From Limiplasma sp034927815 (GTDB lineage: Bacteria; Bacillota; Clostridia; Christensenellales; Aristaeellaceae): DNA of 64,000 nucleotides. The DNA is taken from contig JAYFPK010000037.1 of assembly GCA_034927815.1 (NCBI GenBank), positions 1-64,000 on the forward strand, given 5' to 3'. Positions 24,977 to 34,049 of this stretch are shown piece after piece. Position 1 is the first letter of the stretch. Each line of letters begins with the position of its first letter. The notes under the pieces were generated by a model. The model ran no database searches. It saw only the letters and a list, made by a program, of their open reading frames with translations, and was not told where the DNA came from. The position numbers were made by a program, and so were the translations under genes.

Positions 24977-25968
24977 TGAAGCGCAAGGGATTTTTCGGAA
25001 AGATGTTCAGCATGGATTATGCGCTGCTGGGCGTGCTGCTGGCTGTGTTGGTGATCTTCAGCCTGCTCAACGGGGAATCGTTCTTTCAGGTGTATAACCT
25101 GATGAACATTCTGAAATCGGCCGGGTCCATCGCCATCCTGGTCCTGGGCCTTACCTGGGTCATCGCGGCCAATGAGATGGACGCCTCCTTTCCAGAGGTG
25201 GCCAGCTGCGCCAGCATGATCTTCGCGCTGCTGCTCAACGCCAAGGTGGACCCCATGCTGGCGATGCTCGCAAGCCTTGCCTCAGGCCTGGGCTTTGGCT
25301 TGCTCACAAGCCTTTTGGTGGTCAGGTTCCGCTTCCATTCCCTCATCACCACCATTGCGGTTTCCACCATTGCGGGCGCAATCGCCAACATCCTTTACAA
25401 CGGCTCCGTGCTTTCCATCAAGGGGCTCAACTCCACGGCGCTGTACAAGTTCTTCGGCAGGAGCGTGGCGGGCTTCCCCATTGTGTTTGTGATCGCGGTG
25501 GCCCTGTATCTGGCGGCGCTGCTGGTGCAGGAGAAGACCCGGTACGGCCAGTACATCTACGCCCTGTCCGAAAACCGGCAGGCGGTGGAGGAGGCGGGCG
25601 TCAAGACCGGGCGTATCCTCACGGGTACGTTTGTGCTCTCCAGCCTTTTCGCGGCCTTCGGGGGCATCGTGTACGTGCTTACGGTGTACAAGTCCGGGCA
25701 GCCCAGCATGGGCTCCTCCTTTTTCCTGAACGGCTTCACCATCGTGTTTCTGGGGGCCATGGCCTTGAAATTGGGCAAGGCAAACGTGGTTGGCACGTTC
25801 ATCGGCGCGCTGGTGCTAAGTTCGCTCACCAGCGGGCTCACCATGCTGGGCTCGGGCTTTGCGGTGGGCCAGGTGATCAAGGGTCTGCTGCTGATCATGG
25901 GGGTGGCCGTGGTTACGGCCTACCGCAGAAGAATTGTACCGAAAGGGAGCAAGATGAAGTATGAATAG
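24976..25968 (+). CDS. Sugar ABC transporter permease (RbsC type), second
   Basis: A 330-residue permease of PF02653, with a VLGLTWVIAANEMDAS loop in the usual position and LGAMALKLGKANVVGTF near the C-terminus. The frame is open far upstream, but the ATG at 24976 overlaps the previous stop (TGATG) and is preceded by AGGCGAAGG. It is the second, non-identical channel half; the GGxDLS motif of its partner is replaced by NEMDAS here. Its end overlaps the alcohol dehydrogenase start by eight bases. Confidence 0.88.
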   Translation: MKRKGFFGKMFSMDYALLGVLLAVLVIFSLLNGESFFQVYNLMNILKSAGSIAILVLGLTWVIAANEMDASFPEVASCASMIFALLLNAKVDPMLAMLASLASGLGFGLLTSLLVVRFRFHSLITTIAVSTIAGAIANILYNGSVLSIKGLNSTALYKFFGRSVAGFPIVFVIAVALYLAALLVQEKTRYGQYIYALSENRQAVEEAGVKTGRILTGTFVLSSLFAAFGGIVYVLTVYKSGQPSMGSSFFLNGFTIVFLGAMALKLGKANVVGTFIGALVLSSLTSGLTMLGSGFAVGQVIKGLLLIMGVAVVTAYRRRIVPKGSKMKYE

Positions 25969-27154
25969 CTTTGAGTTCTTTAACCCCGTGAAGGTGATCT
26001 TCGGCGCGGGGGAGGTGGCCCGGGTGGGAAGCGAGGCGGCGAAGCTGGGGCGCAAAGCGCTGCTGGTGTCCTATGAGGATGTAAGCTTCTACGGCGGGCT
26101 TCCCCAGCGCATCCGCGGGTGGCTTGGGGAGCATGGCGTGGCCTGCGTGGACGCCTTTTTGGCTACGGCCAACCCCACCATTGCCCAGGCGCGCGCGGGC
26201 ATTGAGGCCGGGCGGAGGGAAAAGGTGGACCTGGTGATCGGCCTTGGGGGAGGCAGCGCCATGGACCTGGCGAAGGTCATCGCCGCAGGAATCCTGTATC
26301 CCCACGACCTGATGCGCATGATCAAGTTCACCCACAGCGAGGCGGAGTACCAGATACCGCCGGCGCAAGCGCTACCGCTGCTGATGGTGCCCACCCTTCC
26401 CGCCACATCCAGCGAGATGAACCCCACGGCGGTGATCACCGATGAGGCGACGCAGCGCAAGAGCTATGTGTGGGAGCCCGCCTGCCTATATCCCCGGGTC
26501 TCGATCCTGGACCCCGCGCTCACCGTGACGCTGCCGCCCTATCAGACGGCCTGCGGAGCGCTGGACGCCATCAGCCATGTGGTGGAGCCGTTCTTCTTCA
26601 GCACCCAGGAGGCCTTTGGCAACCTTGCCTTGCACGACGCCATGCAGATCGGCGTGATCCGCGCCATCTATGAGAACATCGAAAACGTGCTGGCGAATCC
26701 CGGTGATTTGCAGCTGCGGGGGCTCATGCAGTGGAGCGCCACCGTGGGCCTGAACGGCTGGCTCACCTGCGGCGTACAGGGGTGGACGCCCATGCACCAG
26801 ATGGGGCATGTCATAAGCTCCCATTTCCACGCCACCCACGGCGCGACCCTCGCCTGTATGATGATCGCGTGGATGCGCTTTTTTACGGATCATCAGGAAA
26901 ACGCCCGCTTCGTGAAGTTTGCGAAGCTGATGTACGGCGCCGGGGACCTGGCCGGCGCGGCGGACCAGTTGGAGGACTTTGTGAAGAGGGTGGGCGTGCA
27001 GAGCCGCCTCCGGGATTTTGGCTGTACCAAAGCGGATTTGGACGCGCTGGTGGAGGGGCTGGTGAGCGTCTCCTTTGGCCCGGACGGAAAGCTCGCCAGC
27101 ATCCCCAAGATCGGCCGCGGCGAGGCCCGCCGCATCTACGAGCTTGCTTTGTGA
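25961..27154 (+). CDS. Iron-containing alcohol dehydrogenase
   Basis: A 397-residue group III, metal-dependent NAD(P) alcohol dehydrogenase (BDH/YqhD-like). The cofactor motif GLGGGSAMD is at 94-102. Expected iron ligands are D202 and H206 (in LDAISHVVEP) and H279 and H293, with the 14-residue spacing found in YqhD. Such enzymes interconvert aldehydes and alcohols, or oxidise polyols. Its operon contains a DeoC-type aldolase that releases acetaldehyde, so reduction of that aldehyde with NAD(P)H is the simplest role; oxidation of an imported polyol is the alternative. It overlaps the upstream permease gene. Confidence 0.88.
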   Translation: MNSFEFFNPVKVIFGAGEVARVGSEAAKLGRKALLVSYEDVSFYGGLPQRIRGWLGEHGVACVDAFLATANPTIAQARAGIEAGRREKVDLVIGLGGGSAMDLAKVIAAGILYPHDLMRMIKFTHSEAEYQIPPAQALPLLMVPTLPATSSEMNPTAVITDEATQRKSYVWEPACLYPRVSILDPALTVTLPPYQTACGALDAISHVVEPFFFSTQEAFGNLALHDAMQIGVIRAIYENIENVLANPGDLQLRGLMQWSATVGLNGWLTCGVQGWTPMHQMGHVISSHFHATHGATLACMMIAWMRFFTDHQENARFVKFAKLMYGAGDLAGAADQLEDFVKRVGVQSRLRDFGCTKADLDALVEGLVSVSFGPDGKLASIPKIGRGEARRIYELAL

Positions 27155-27162
27155 GGCCGGAT

Positions 27163-28014
27163 ATGGAGATAAAGCCCACGATCCTCGGGGAGCTGGAAGG
27201 ATTGGAGATCAGGACCCATGGGTTCCGCCTGATCGTCATAACGCAGATCGGGCCCCGCATTGCGTGGTTTTCCAAGCCGGATGGGGATAAACTTCTGTAC
27301 TGGGCGACGGAGGGGGCGGGCCGGGGCCAGTGGCGGCTGTACGGCGGGCACCGGGTATGGCTGACGCGTCCCCTGGCCGATGAGAGCGAGGATACCTACC
27401 AGCCGGACAACGCCCCCTGCGCCGTCGCGCTGCTGCCGGACGGCGTGGACGTATGCGCCCCTGCCCCGGATTCGAACCGTATCGCCCGGGGGATGGAGAT
27501 CCGGGTGTTGGATGAAAGCCGCGTACAGGTGCGCAACTACCTGCGCAACGAGGGGACGATGCTCTACTCCGGCGGCTGCTGGTCGCCCACCTGCGTGGTG
27601 GCGGATAAGCCCATGGAAATCCCCCTGGGCTCGGCGGAGCCAAACCCCACCTGGGATATTGTGTACATGGCGCTTCCCCGGGTGTTCGCGGGCAACGTCA
27701 CCGCCCTTGCGGACGATTCGGCGGCGTTTGCGGGCGACGCGCTGGTGCTTACCCCCAAGGGCAGATGCGTGAAGCGCTGCGTGCGCGCGGAAAAGGGAAT
27801 CATCCAGCTCCGCTGCGACGGATACGTGTTTCGCAAAACCGTCCCCTTTGATCCCGGCGCCCGCTACCCCATGAACGGCTGCAACATCGCCGCGTTCATC
27901 GGCGAAAACAACTGGATGGCGGAGATGGAGACCTATGGAGGGGAGCGGACGATCAAGCCCGGGCAAGCCATCGATCATGCGGAACAATGGGAGCTGCTTG
28001 GGGAGAACGATTGA
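27163..28014 (+). CDS. DUF4380-like protein (aldose-epimerase-like fold)
   Basis: A 283-residue cytoplasmic protein that resembles DUF4380 proteins, which share the galactose mutarotase fold. Suggestive segments are QIGPRIAWF, GGHRVWLTRP (near residues 65-74) and TYQPDNAPC. Its function is not established; a mutarotase-like role on the imported sugar is inferred from fold and operon position. The ATG at 27163 lies eight bases after the dehydrogenase stop; a GTG at 27151 is also in frame. It is the last gene before the terminator at 28088. Confidence 0.7.
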   Translation: MEIKPTILGELEGLEIRTHGFRLIVITQIGPRIAWFSKPDGDKLLYWATEGAGRGQWRLYGGHRVWLTRPLADESEDTYQPDNAPCAVALLPDGVDVCAPAPDSNRIARGMEIRVLDESRVQVRNYLRNEGTMLYSGGCWSPTCVVADKPMEIPLGSAEPNPTWDIVYMALPRVFAGNVTALADDSAAFAGDALVLTPKGRCVKRCVRAEKGIIQLRCDGYVFRKTVPFDPGARYPMNGCNIAAFIGENNWMAEMETYGGERTIKPGQAIDHAEQWELLGEND

Positions 28015-28087
28015 GAAGCAAAAGCGGCTGGCGCGACGCCCCGGAAAGCCGTCCCCGCCGCCTTGGGGCATTGAATAAGAAATGAGA

Positions 28088-28119
28088 AACGCCGGCCATG
28101 GGCACAGGGCCGGCGTTTT
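28088..28119 (+). terminator. Terminator of the deoC-kinase-transporter operon
   Basis: Perfect ten-base arms (28088-28097 and 28108-28117) end in GTTTTG. The remaining bases to 28320 show no gene. Confidence 0.8.
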
Positions 28120-28320
28120 GCATGGGGCACTCCATGTTCCTGTAACCTGAACGGGCGGCGGACAAACCCAAGCCACGGAGGCCTTTGATGCGCCCTTTCA
28201 TTGACGGTTTTCCACCGGGACCCATATGGAATGCCCGGCCAATCCGCCGTCAAAAGGCCTCATTTTTGGGGGAATTTTGAAAAATTTGCCGTAAATTGGT
28301 ACTTTTTTGCCTCCAGAGGG

Positions 28321-28349
28321 TTACATGGGAGCGGTATCTTTGGTATACT
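28321..28349 (+). promoter_or_regulatory. Promoter of the M13 peptidase gene
   Basis: TTACAT (28321-28326), 17-base spacer and TATACT (28344-28349) preceded by TGG (extended -10). Confidence 0.65.
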
Positions 28350-28403
28350 TTTTGTGACGTCTCTTGGAGATCTGCTGACTATACGGATAGAAAGGAAATT
28401 GCA

Positions 28404-30407
28404 ATGATGAAAACACACGCCCGAAAAAAGACGTGGGTACTGGTTCTCGTACTCGCGCTGATTCTCCCCCTATGCATGCCTCAGGCCCTTGCCGGGGGAG
28501 CGGAGCCCGTCCGGTTGGAGGACGACTTCTATTCTTACGTGAATGCCCAGTGGCTGGCCGAAGCGGAGATTCGCCCGGACCGCTCCAGAATCAGCGCTTT
28601 TTCCGAGATGGGAGATAATATTTTGGACACGCTGATGGCCGACTTCGAGGCCATGATGGCCTCCGGCCAGGACACCGGCGATCCAATGCTGGACATGTTT
28701 TTGACCTATTATTCCATGGTCAAGGATATGGATAAGCGCAATGCGGACGGCTTTGCGCCCGCGGCGGAGGACTACGCCCGCATCCAGAACCTCAAGAGCC
28801 TGGAGGACCTGTCCGCACAGATCCAGCAGTGGCAGCAGGACGGAATGCCTCTGCCCTTTATCTTTGGGGTTTCCACGGATCCGGTGGATGTGACCCGGTA
28901 CATTTTGGGCGTCGGCATGGGGGAGATCTACCTGGACGATCCCGATTACTACAACCCGGACAACCCGGCCGGCCAGAAGGCCATGTCCCAGACGAAGGAG
29001 ATGCAGACGCGGCTGCTCATGGCGGCGGGCGCGACCGAAGAAGAGGCCAGGGCCGACGTGGAACGCGCCTTCGCCTTTGACGCCCTGCTGGTGGCCCAGA
29101 CGCCAAGCCTTGAAGAACAAGCCAATTATGTCAGCCGGCTCAACAACCCGGTGCCATATGAGGAATTTGCCGCCCTGAGCAAAAACGTTGACCTGGGCGC
29201 GCTGGCAGCCGGGATTGTGGGGCAGGCTCCGGATACCATCAACATGATGAACGCAGAGTTTTTTCACGCCTTTGACGAGATCTACGCCCCCGAGCACTTT
29301 GAAAACCTGAAGAGCTGGATGAAGGTGAACTTCCTCAGGGAGGCGGCCCCCCTTCTCGGGGACGATTTTCTGGAACCTCTCAACACATACCAAATGCAGA
29401 GTACCGGCATGAAGGAGAAGGAGGATCCCCGGGAGGACGCGTATCACCAGGCGCATGCGGCGTTTGATGATTTCGTGGGCATGTACTACGGGAAAACCTA
29501 CTTTGGGGAAGAGGCCAAGGCGGAGGTCACCGCCATTGTCAAGCAGGCCCTTGACGTATACCGCACCCGGCTTGAGAACAACGATTGGCTGAGCGAAGAA
29601 ACCAAGGCCATGGCTATTCGCAAGCTGGACGCCATGACCCTCCGCGTTGGATATCCTGATAAGCTGCCTTCCTATTACGACCTGTATACCATTACGCCTG
29701 CCCAGGAAGGCGGCACCCTGTACAGCAATGCCAGGGCCCGGGGCCGGGCGTTTCGCCAGGAGATTTTCGGCAGATACGGCACCAAGCCGGATCGTACAGA
29801 CTGGATTGTAGGAGGCGACACGGTCAACGCCTTCTATAGCCCCACCGATAACTCCATCAATTTCCCGGCGGGGATTTTGCAGCCCCCGGTGTATTCTCCC
29901 ACCCAGAGCCAAAGCGCAACCCTGGGCGGCATTGGGGTCGTCATCGGCCATGAGGTTTCCCACGCCTTTGACAACAACGGCTCCATGTTTGACGAGGTGG
30001 GCAATATGAGGGACTGGTGGACCGATGAGGACCGGGAAGAGTTTGACCGCCGGGCGGAGGCCATGGTGGAGCTGTTTGACGGCCGTTTGTACGCCGGTTC
30101 CCCCATCAACGGCCAAATGACCCTGGGTGAAAATATCGCGGACGCAGGCGGCGTTTCCTGCATGCTCACCTTGGCCCAGTCCTTGGAGGATGTGTCGTAT
30201 CGGGATTTCTTTGAGGCCTTCGCCGCCATCTGGCGCAACAAAACAACCCCGGAGACCGACCAGATGATGCTGATGGACGTGCACTCCCCGCCGATTCTGC
30301 GCGTGAACATCCAGTGCGGCAATGCCGATGAATTCTATGAGGCCTATGACATCAAAGAGACGGACGGCATGTACATCGCGCCGGAAGCCCGGGTGAAAAT
30401 CTGGTAA
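28404..30407 (+). CDS. M13-family zinc metallopeptidase (PepO/neprilysin type), secreted
   Basis: A 667-residue exported endopeptidase. A signal peptide (about residues 9-30, ending LPLCMPQALAG) is followed by a neprilysin-type fold. The zinc site is HEVSH starting at H516, and the third ligand is E576 in ENIADAGG; C-terminal GNADEFYEAYD and APEARVKIW match the family end. Length is normal. M13 enzymes cleave peptides up to about 30-40 residues, so this is likely extracytoplasmic peptide degradation. The ATG at 28404 has AAAGGA upstream; the open frame to 28296 crosses the promoter and is rejected. It is monocistronic, with a terminator at 30422. Confidence 0.92.
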   Translation: MMKTHARKKTWVLVLVLALILPLCMPQALAGGAEPVRLEDDFYSYVNAQWLAEAEIRPDRSRISAFSEMGDNILDTLMADFEAMMASGQDTGDPMLDMFLTYYSMVKDMDKRNADGFAPAAEDYARIQNLKSLEDLSAQIQQWQQDGMPLPFIFGVSTDPVDVTRYILGVGMGEIYLDDPDYYNPDNPAGQKAMSQTKEMQTRLLMAAGATEEEARADVERAFAFDALLVAQTPSLEEQANYVSRLNNPVPYEEFAALSKNVDLGALAAGIVGQAPDTINMMNAEFFHAFDEIYAPEHFENLKSWMKVNFLREAAPLLGDDFLEPLNTYQMQSTGMKEKEDPREDAYHQAHAAFDDFVGMYYGKTYFGEEAKAEVTAIVKQALDVYRTRLENNDWLSEETKAMAIRKLDAMTLRVGYPDKLPSYYDLYTITPAQEGGTLYSNARARGRAFRQEIFGRYGTKPDRTDWIVGGDTVNAFYSPTDNSINFPAGILQPPVYSPTQSQSATLGGIGVVIGHEVSHAFDNNGSMFDEVGNMRDWWTDEDREEFDRRAEAMVELFDGRLYAGSPINGQMTLGENIADAGGVSCMLTLAQSLEDVSYRDFFEAFAAIWRNKTTPETDQMMLMDVHSPPILRVNIQCGNADEFYEAYDIKETDGMYIAPEARVKIW

Positions 30408-30421
30408 TCCACAGGGAACCC

Positions 30422-30457
30422 AAGAGCGGCGGGCCATTGCGGCCCGCCGCTCTTTTT
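30422..30457 (+). terminator. Rho-independent terminator of the M13 peptidase gene
   Basis: Perfect 14-base arms (30422-30435 and 30441-30454) around ATTGC, followed by a T run. Confidence 0.9.
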
Positions 30458-30498
30458 GTATGGGTGCCTGGGATGGCCGCCATGCCAAGCTCCGCCAT

Positions 30499-30981
30499 TT
30501 ACCTTGGCTTGACCTCCACCGCCATGTCCTCCGGCAGCCTGGATTCCCCCGCCCAATAGTCAATGGCAAGGGTTTTGACCTGCTCCAAATCCTCCTGGGT
30601 GACAGCGGATATAATGCGGTCCTTGTACTCCCGGGACCAGTATCCCCCCGCCACGAGCCGTTTCTTCACAGGCGCCGGCTGGTCAAAGGATATAAAGTTC
30701 AGGTTCAGCCGCTGGTTTTGCGCGTCTGCTGGGCCAAACTCCAGGTATCCCGTATGGCCCTCGGGTAAGTATTCCACTAGGAAGCCGTCCTTGGTTACCG
30801 AAACATCCGTAAGGGCCAGCGCGCTGCCATTGTCCAGCTTCACCCGAGCGGGAAGGGCGTCCAAAGGAACATAGGCTGTTTGCATCGCGTTGCCGTGGCC
30901 GTCCAAAGGGGTGCGCTGTTCAGGCACGATGCGCAGTATATCCCTGTCCAGCCCGGCATAAAACCAAACCTCGTTGCGCAT
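30499..30981 (-). pseudogene. Probable remnant of an anti-sigma/DUF4179-like extracytoplasmic protein
   Basis: The frame is open from 31200 to 30499, but the upstream part runs through a strong hairpin (31152-31190), and no ATG has a ribosome binding site. The convincing portion (about 160 residues from 30981) contains PLDALPARVKLDNGS, TDVSVTKDGFLVEY and LNFISFD. In style this resembles the C-terminal beta-rich domain of large Firmicutes anti-sigma factors such as the one at 58768-59943. The transmembrane anchor and N-terminal domain are missing. It is therefore most likely the 3-prime remnant of a truncated gene. A small intact protein with an unusual start is the alternative. Confidence 0.45.
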
Positions 30982-31151
30982 TTGCTGCGGATTACCATGC
31001 CTGAAGATGGCGGGGTGTACCACCTGTGCCAGCCCATCGGGGGAGACAGGCTGTTGGCCGTGGATTCCCACGGAGCCGCTGCGTATGATATCAGCTTGCA
31101 ATAGGATGCGGCAAGCCGCCCCAGGGAAAGGAAACAACGCTTGGACCCGCC

Positions 31152-31190
31152 AAAGAAGCCGCTTTTCCATCAGAGAAAAGCGGCTTCTTT
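31152..31190. terminator. Strong inverted repeat, likely terminator of the hexuronate operon
   Basis: Perfect 16-base arms (31152-31167 and 31175-31190) around a seven-base loop, with TTCTTT at each outer end of the stem. It lies about 250 bases beyond the uxuA stop on the minus strand. The rest of 30982-31438 has no recognisable gene. Confidence 0.65.
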
Positions 31191-31438
31191 GATACCCCAA
31201 ACCCCGGGCTTTAAGCGGAGGTGCCGGAAAGCGGGAACGCCGGAAAACCTGCGGCGATCAGGAAAAGCCCCAGTCCTGTTTTCCCTGAACCGCCTGAAAA
31301 ACGGAGGGAAAAGAAGTCGCCATGGGGAAGGGGAGAAGGGGGGAATCAAGAAGTAATTCCACCGGCTTCACGCCTTCGGCCAGCCCTGGCAGCCTTCCCG
31401 TTCCCCGCGCCTCCAGCGAACCCGCCCCCGTTCTATCG

Positions 31439-32515
31439 TTACTTTCCCTGGCGGCTGGCCTTGCCAATGGCTTCCCACAGGCCCAGCAGGTAGCAAGCGC
31501 CCATGGCCCGGTCATACAGGCCGTAGCCCGGCATGGCTACCTCGCCCCATACCATGCGCCCATGATCCGGACGGATCACCGTATCCGGGCAGGTTTCGTA
31601 CAGGGCCTTCATGATCTCGTACATATCCAAATCGCCGTCGGAGGAAAGGTGGGCGGCCTCCTCAAAATCCCCGGGGCCGTTGTGCTTGGTGTTGCGCACA
31701 TGGGCAAAGTGAACGCGGCCTTTCAGGGAGCGGATGATGGCGGGGATGTCATTGGCCGGGTTGGAGGAGAGGGAACCGGTGCACAAGGTGACGCCGTTGA
31801 AGGGGTCGTCCACGGCTTTCATCAGCCGCTGGATTCTCTCGCCGCTGGTGACAATCCTGGGCAGGCCGAAGACGGGCCAGGCGGGGTCGTCGGGGTGGAT
31901 AGCCATGCGGATGCCGTATTTCTGGCATACGGGCTTGATGCGCCCCAGGAAATAAACCAGGTTGTCAAAGAGCTTTTCGTCTGTGACATCCTTGTACATC
32001 TCAAAAAGCTCCTTCAGCCGCGCCATGCGCTCCGGCTCCCAGCCCGGGAGGATGAAGCCGTTGGCATTGGCGTCCATCTCGGCCAGCATGGTATCGGGGT
32101 TGATGGCGTCGACCTTCTTCTGGTCATAGGCCAGCACGGTGGCGCCGTCGGGCCGGAGCTTGGCCAGGTCGGAGCGGGTCCAGTCGAACACAGGCATGAA
32201 GTTGTAGCATACCAGCCCAATGCCCTCCTGGCCCAGGCGCTCCAAGGTGGTGATGTAGTTGTCGATGTAGTGCTCCCGGTCGGGGGAGCCCACCTTGATG
32301 GCGTCGTGGATGTTGACGCTTTCGATGCCGGTGAGCTCCAGGCCCGCGTCCTCCACTTCCTTTTTGATGGCGCGGATATCCTCGGCCTTCCAAGCCTCCC
32401 CCGGGGTGGTGCCGTACAGGGTGGTAATCACGCCGGCCACCCCGGCGATCTGGCGGATGTGCTTGAGGGGAACCGTGTCATACCCGGTGCCGAACCAACG
32501 CAAGGTCATCTTCAT
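31439..32515 (-). CDS. uxuA: Mannonate dehydratase
   Basis: A 358-residue TIM-barrel enzyme that dehydrates D-mannonate to 2-keto-3-deoxygluconate in glucuronate catabolism. Recognisable segments are MTLRWFGTGYD at the start, GIESVNIHD, MAIHPDDPAWPVFGLPRI and IRPDHGRMVWGE, the last containing metal-site residues. Length matches Firmicutes UxuA (about 350-360). Several in-frame ATGs exist; the one at 32515 is spaced correctly from AGGAGGT (32522-32528). It is the last gene of the minus-strand hexuronate operon, 58 bases behind uxaA. Confidence 0.95.
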   Translation of the reverse strand: MKMTLRWFGTGYDTVPLKHIRQIAGVAGVITTLYGTTPGEAWKAEDIRAIKKEVEDAGLELTGIESVNIHDAIKVGSPDREHYIDNYITTLERLGQEGIGLVCYNFMPVFDWTRSDLAKLRPDGATVLAYDQKKVDAINPDTMLAEMDANANGFILPGWEPERMARLKELFEMYKDVTDEKLFDNLVYFLGRIKPVCQKYGIRMAIHPDDPAWPVFGLPRIVTSGERIQRLMKAVDDPFNGVTLCTGSLSSNPANDIPAIIRSLKGRVHFAHVRNTKHNGPGDFEEAAHLSSDGDLDMYEIMKALYETCPDTVIRPDHGRMVWGEVAMPGYGLYDRAMGACYLLGLWEAIGKASRQGK

Positions 32516-32573
32516 ATGCATACCTCCTGGTTTTTTTGTCTTGTGAGGGAAGGAAAGGATAACGGCCAAAGGC

Positions 32574-34049
32574 TTACAGGGTCACGCCGTTTTTCCAAAT
32601 GGCGATCCCGCGCTGGTGATGCTCCTCGGCGCGGGTCTGGTACGCGCCGCCGGCGGTGTGAAAAACCAGATCCAGCAGCCGGTCCGAGGCGGCTTCGACG
32701 GTTTCCCCCTCCGCCACGGGGCCCGCGTTAAAGTCCAGCCAATGGGGCTTTTTCTCAAAGAGCGGGGTGTTGGTGGAGATTTTCAGGGTGGGGGCGGGAG
32801 CGCCGAAGGGGGTGCCCCGTCCGGTGGTGAACAGGATCATCTGCGCCCCGCTGGCGGTGAGGGCGGTGGCGGAAACCAGGTCGTTTCCCGGCCCGTAGAG
32901 CAGGTTAAGGCCCGGGACGCTCACCGGCTCTCCATACCCCAGCACGTCCACCACAGGGGCGGAGCCGCCCTTTTGCACGCAGCCCATGCTCTTGTCCTCC
33001 AGGGTGGTGATGCCGCCGTCCTTGTTGCCGGGGGAGGGGTTTTCGTAGACCACCTGGTTGTGGGCGATGAAGTAACGCTTGAAGCCCTCCACCATGTCCA
33101 CGGCCTTGCGGAAGGTGGCCTCGTCCTTGCAGCGGTTCAGCAGCAGGCTTTCGGCCCCGAACATCTCCGGGACCTCCGTGAGGATCGTGGTCCCGCCCAT
33201 GGCGATGAGCTTGTCGGAAAAAGCGCCTACGGTAGGATTGGCGGTGATGCCGGACAGGCCGTCGCTGCCGCCGCACTTCATGCCCACCACCAGCTTGGAG
33301 GCGGGGAGGGCCTGGCGCTGGAAGCGGGAGGCGTATTCGGCCAGCTCCCCAAGGAGCCTTCCGCCCACGGCCAGCTCGTCCTCCTCCTGCTGGCAGACCA
33401 TGAAGCGCAGCTTTCTTTGATACTCCGGCCCAAAGAGGGTCCGAAAGTCCTCCATCTTGTTGTTTTCACAGCCCAGGCCTACCACCAGCACGCCCCCGGC
33501 GTTGGGGTGGCGGCACAGGGCGGCCAGGAGGCGGCGGGTCTGTTCGTGGTCGTCCCCCATTTGGCTGCACCCGTAGGGGTGGGGAAAGTGAAACACGCCG
33601 TCCAGGCCGTATTGGGCGGACAAAGAGGCGTTTTCCGCCTCCAGGCTCTTGCAGACGTCGTTCACGCAGCCCACGGTGGGGATGATCCACAATTCGTTGC
33701 GGATTCCGGCCCGGCCGTCCTCCCGCGGGTACCCCAAAAAGGAGCGGGGGGATACCGGGGGCAGCTCCGGACGGATGGGGGAGTAGGCATAGCGGGCGTC
33801 TTCCTCAAGCCCGGTTTTTACGTTGTGGGTGTGCACCCACACGCCGGGGGCAATGTCCCCCTTGGCGAAGCCGATGGGCAGGCCGTACTTCACCACGGGC
33901 GCGCCGCTGGCAATGCCGGTGAGGGCGAACTTGTGCCCGGCGGGGATGGGCTCCAGCATCGTCACGCCCAGGGTGGCTTCCCCGGCGCTGAGGGGGGAGA
34001 GGGCCACGGCCACATTGTCGCCCCCATGGATTTGGAGGGCCTTCTTCAT
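32574..34049 (-). CDS. uxaA: Altronate dehydratase
   Basis: A 491-residue enzyme converting D-altronate to 2-keto-3-deoxygluconate in galacturonate catabolism. It has an N-terminal SAF-like domain (residues 1-80, with ALQIHGGDNVAV and the HTHNVKT segment) and a C-terminal catalytic region beginning near GYPREDGRAGIRNELWI, with PTVGCVNDVC and MKCGGSDGLSGITANP family motifs. The UxaA/GarD family is iron-dependent. The start overlaps the uxaB stop (ATGA), so the two are coupled. Confidence 0.95.
   Translation of the reverse strand: MKKALQIHGGDNVAVALSPLSAGEATLGVTMLEPIPAGHKFALTGIASGAPVVKYGLPIGFAKGDIAPGVWVHTHNVKTGLEEDARYAYSPIRPELPPVSPRSFLGYPREDGRAGIRNELWIIPTVGCVNDVCKSLEAENASLSAQYGLDGVFHFPHPYGCSQMGDDHEQTRRLLAALCRHPNAGGVLVVGLGCENNKMEDFRTLFGPEYQRKLRFMVCQQEEDELAVGGRLLGELAEYASRFQRQALPASKLVVGMKCGGSDGLSGITANPTVGAFSDKLIAMGGTTILTEVPEMFGAESLLLNRCKDEATFRKAVDMVEGFKRYFIAHNQVVYENPSPGNKDGGITTLEDKSMGCVQKGGSAPVVDVLGYGEPVSVPGLNLLYGPGNDLVSATALTASGAQMILFTTGRGTPFGAPAPTLKISTNTPLFEKKPHWLDFNAGPVAEGETVEAASDRLLDLVFHTAGGAYQTRAEEHHQRGIAIWKNGVTL

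Noticed and set aside
28296..28403. N-terminal extension of the M13 peptidase
   Set aside because: The extra codons run through the promoter, and the ATG at 28404 has a ribosome binding site and begins a proper signal peptide.
31258..31438. Possible coding continuation downstream of uxuA
   Set aside because: The short frames here have no ribosome binding site or family similarity; the stretch is treated as the 3-prime untranslated region.
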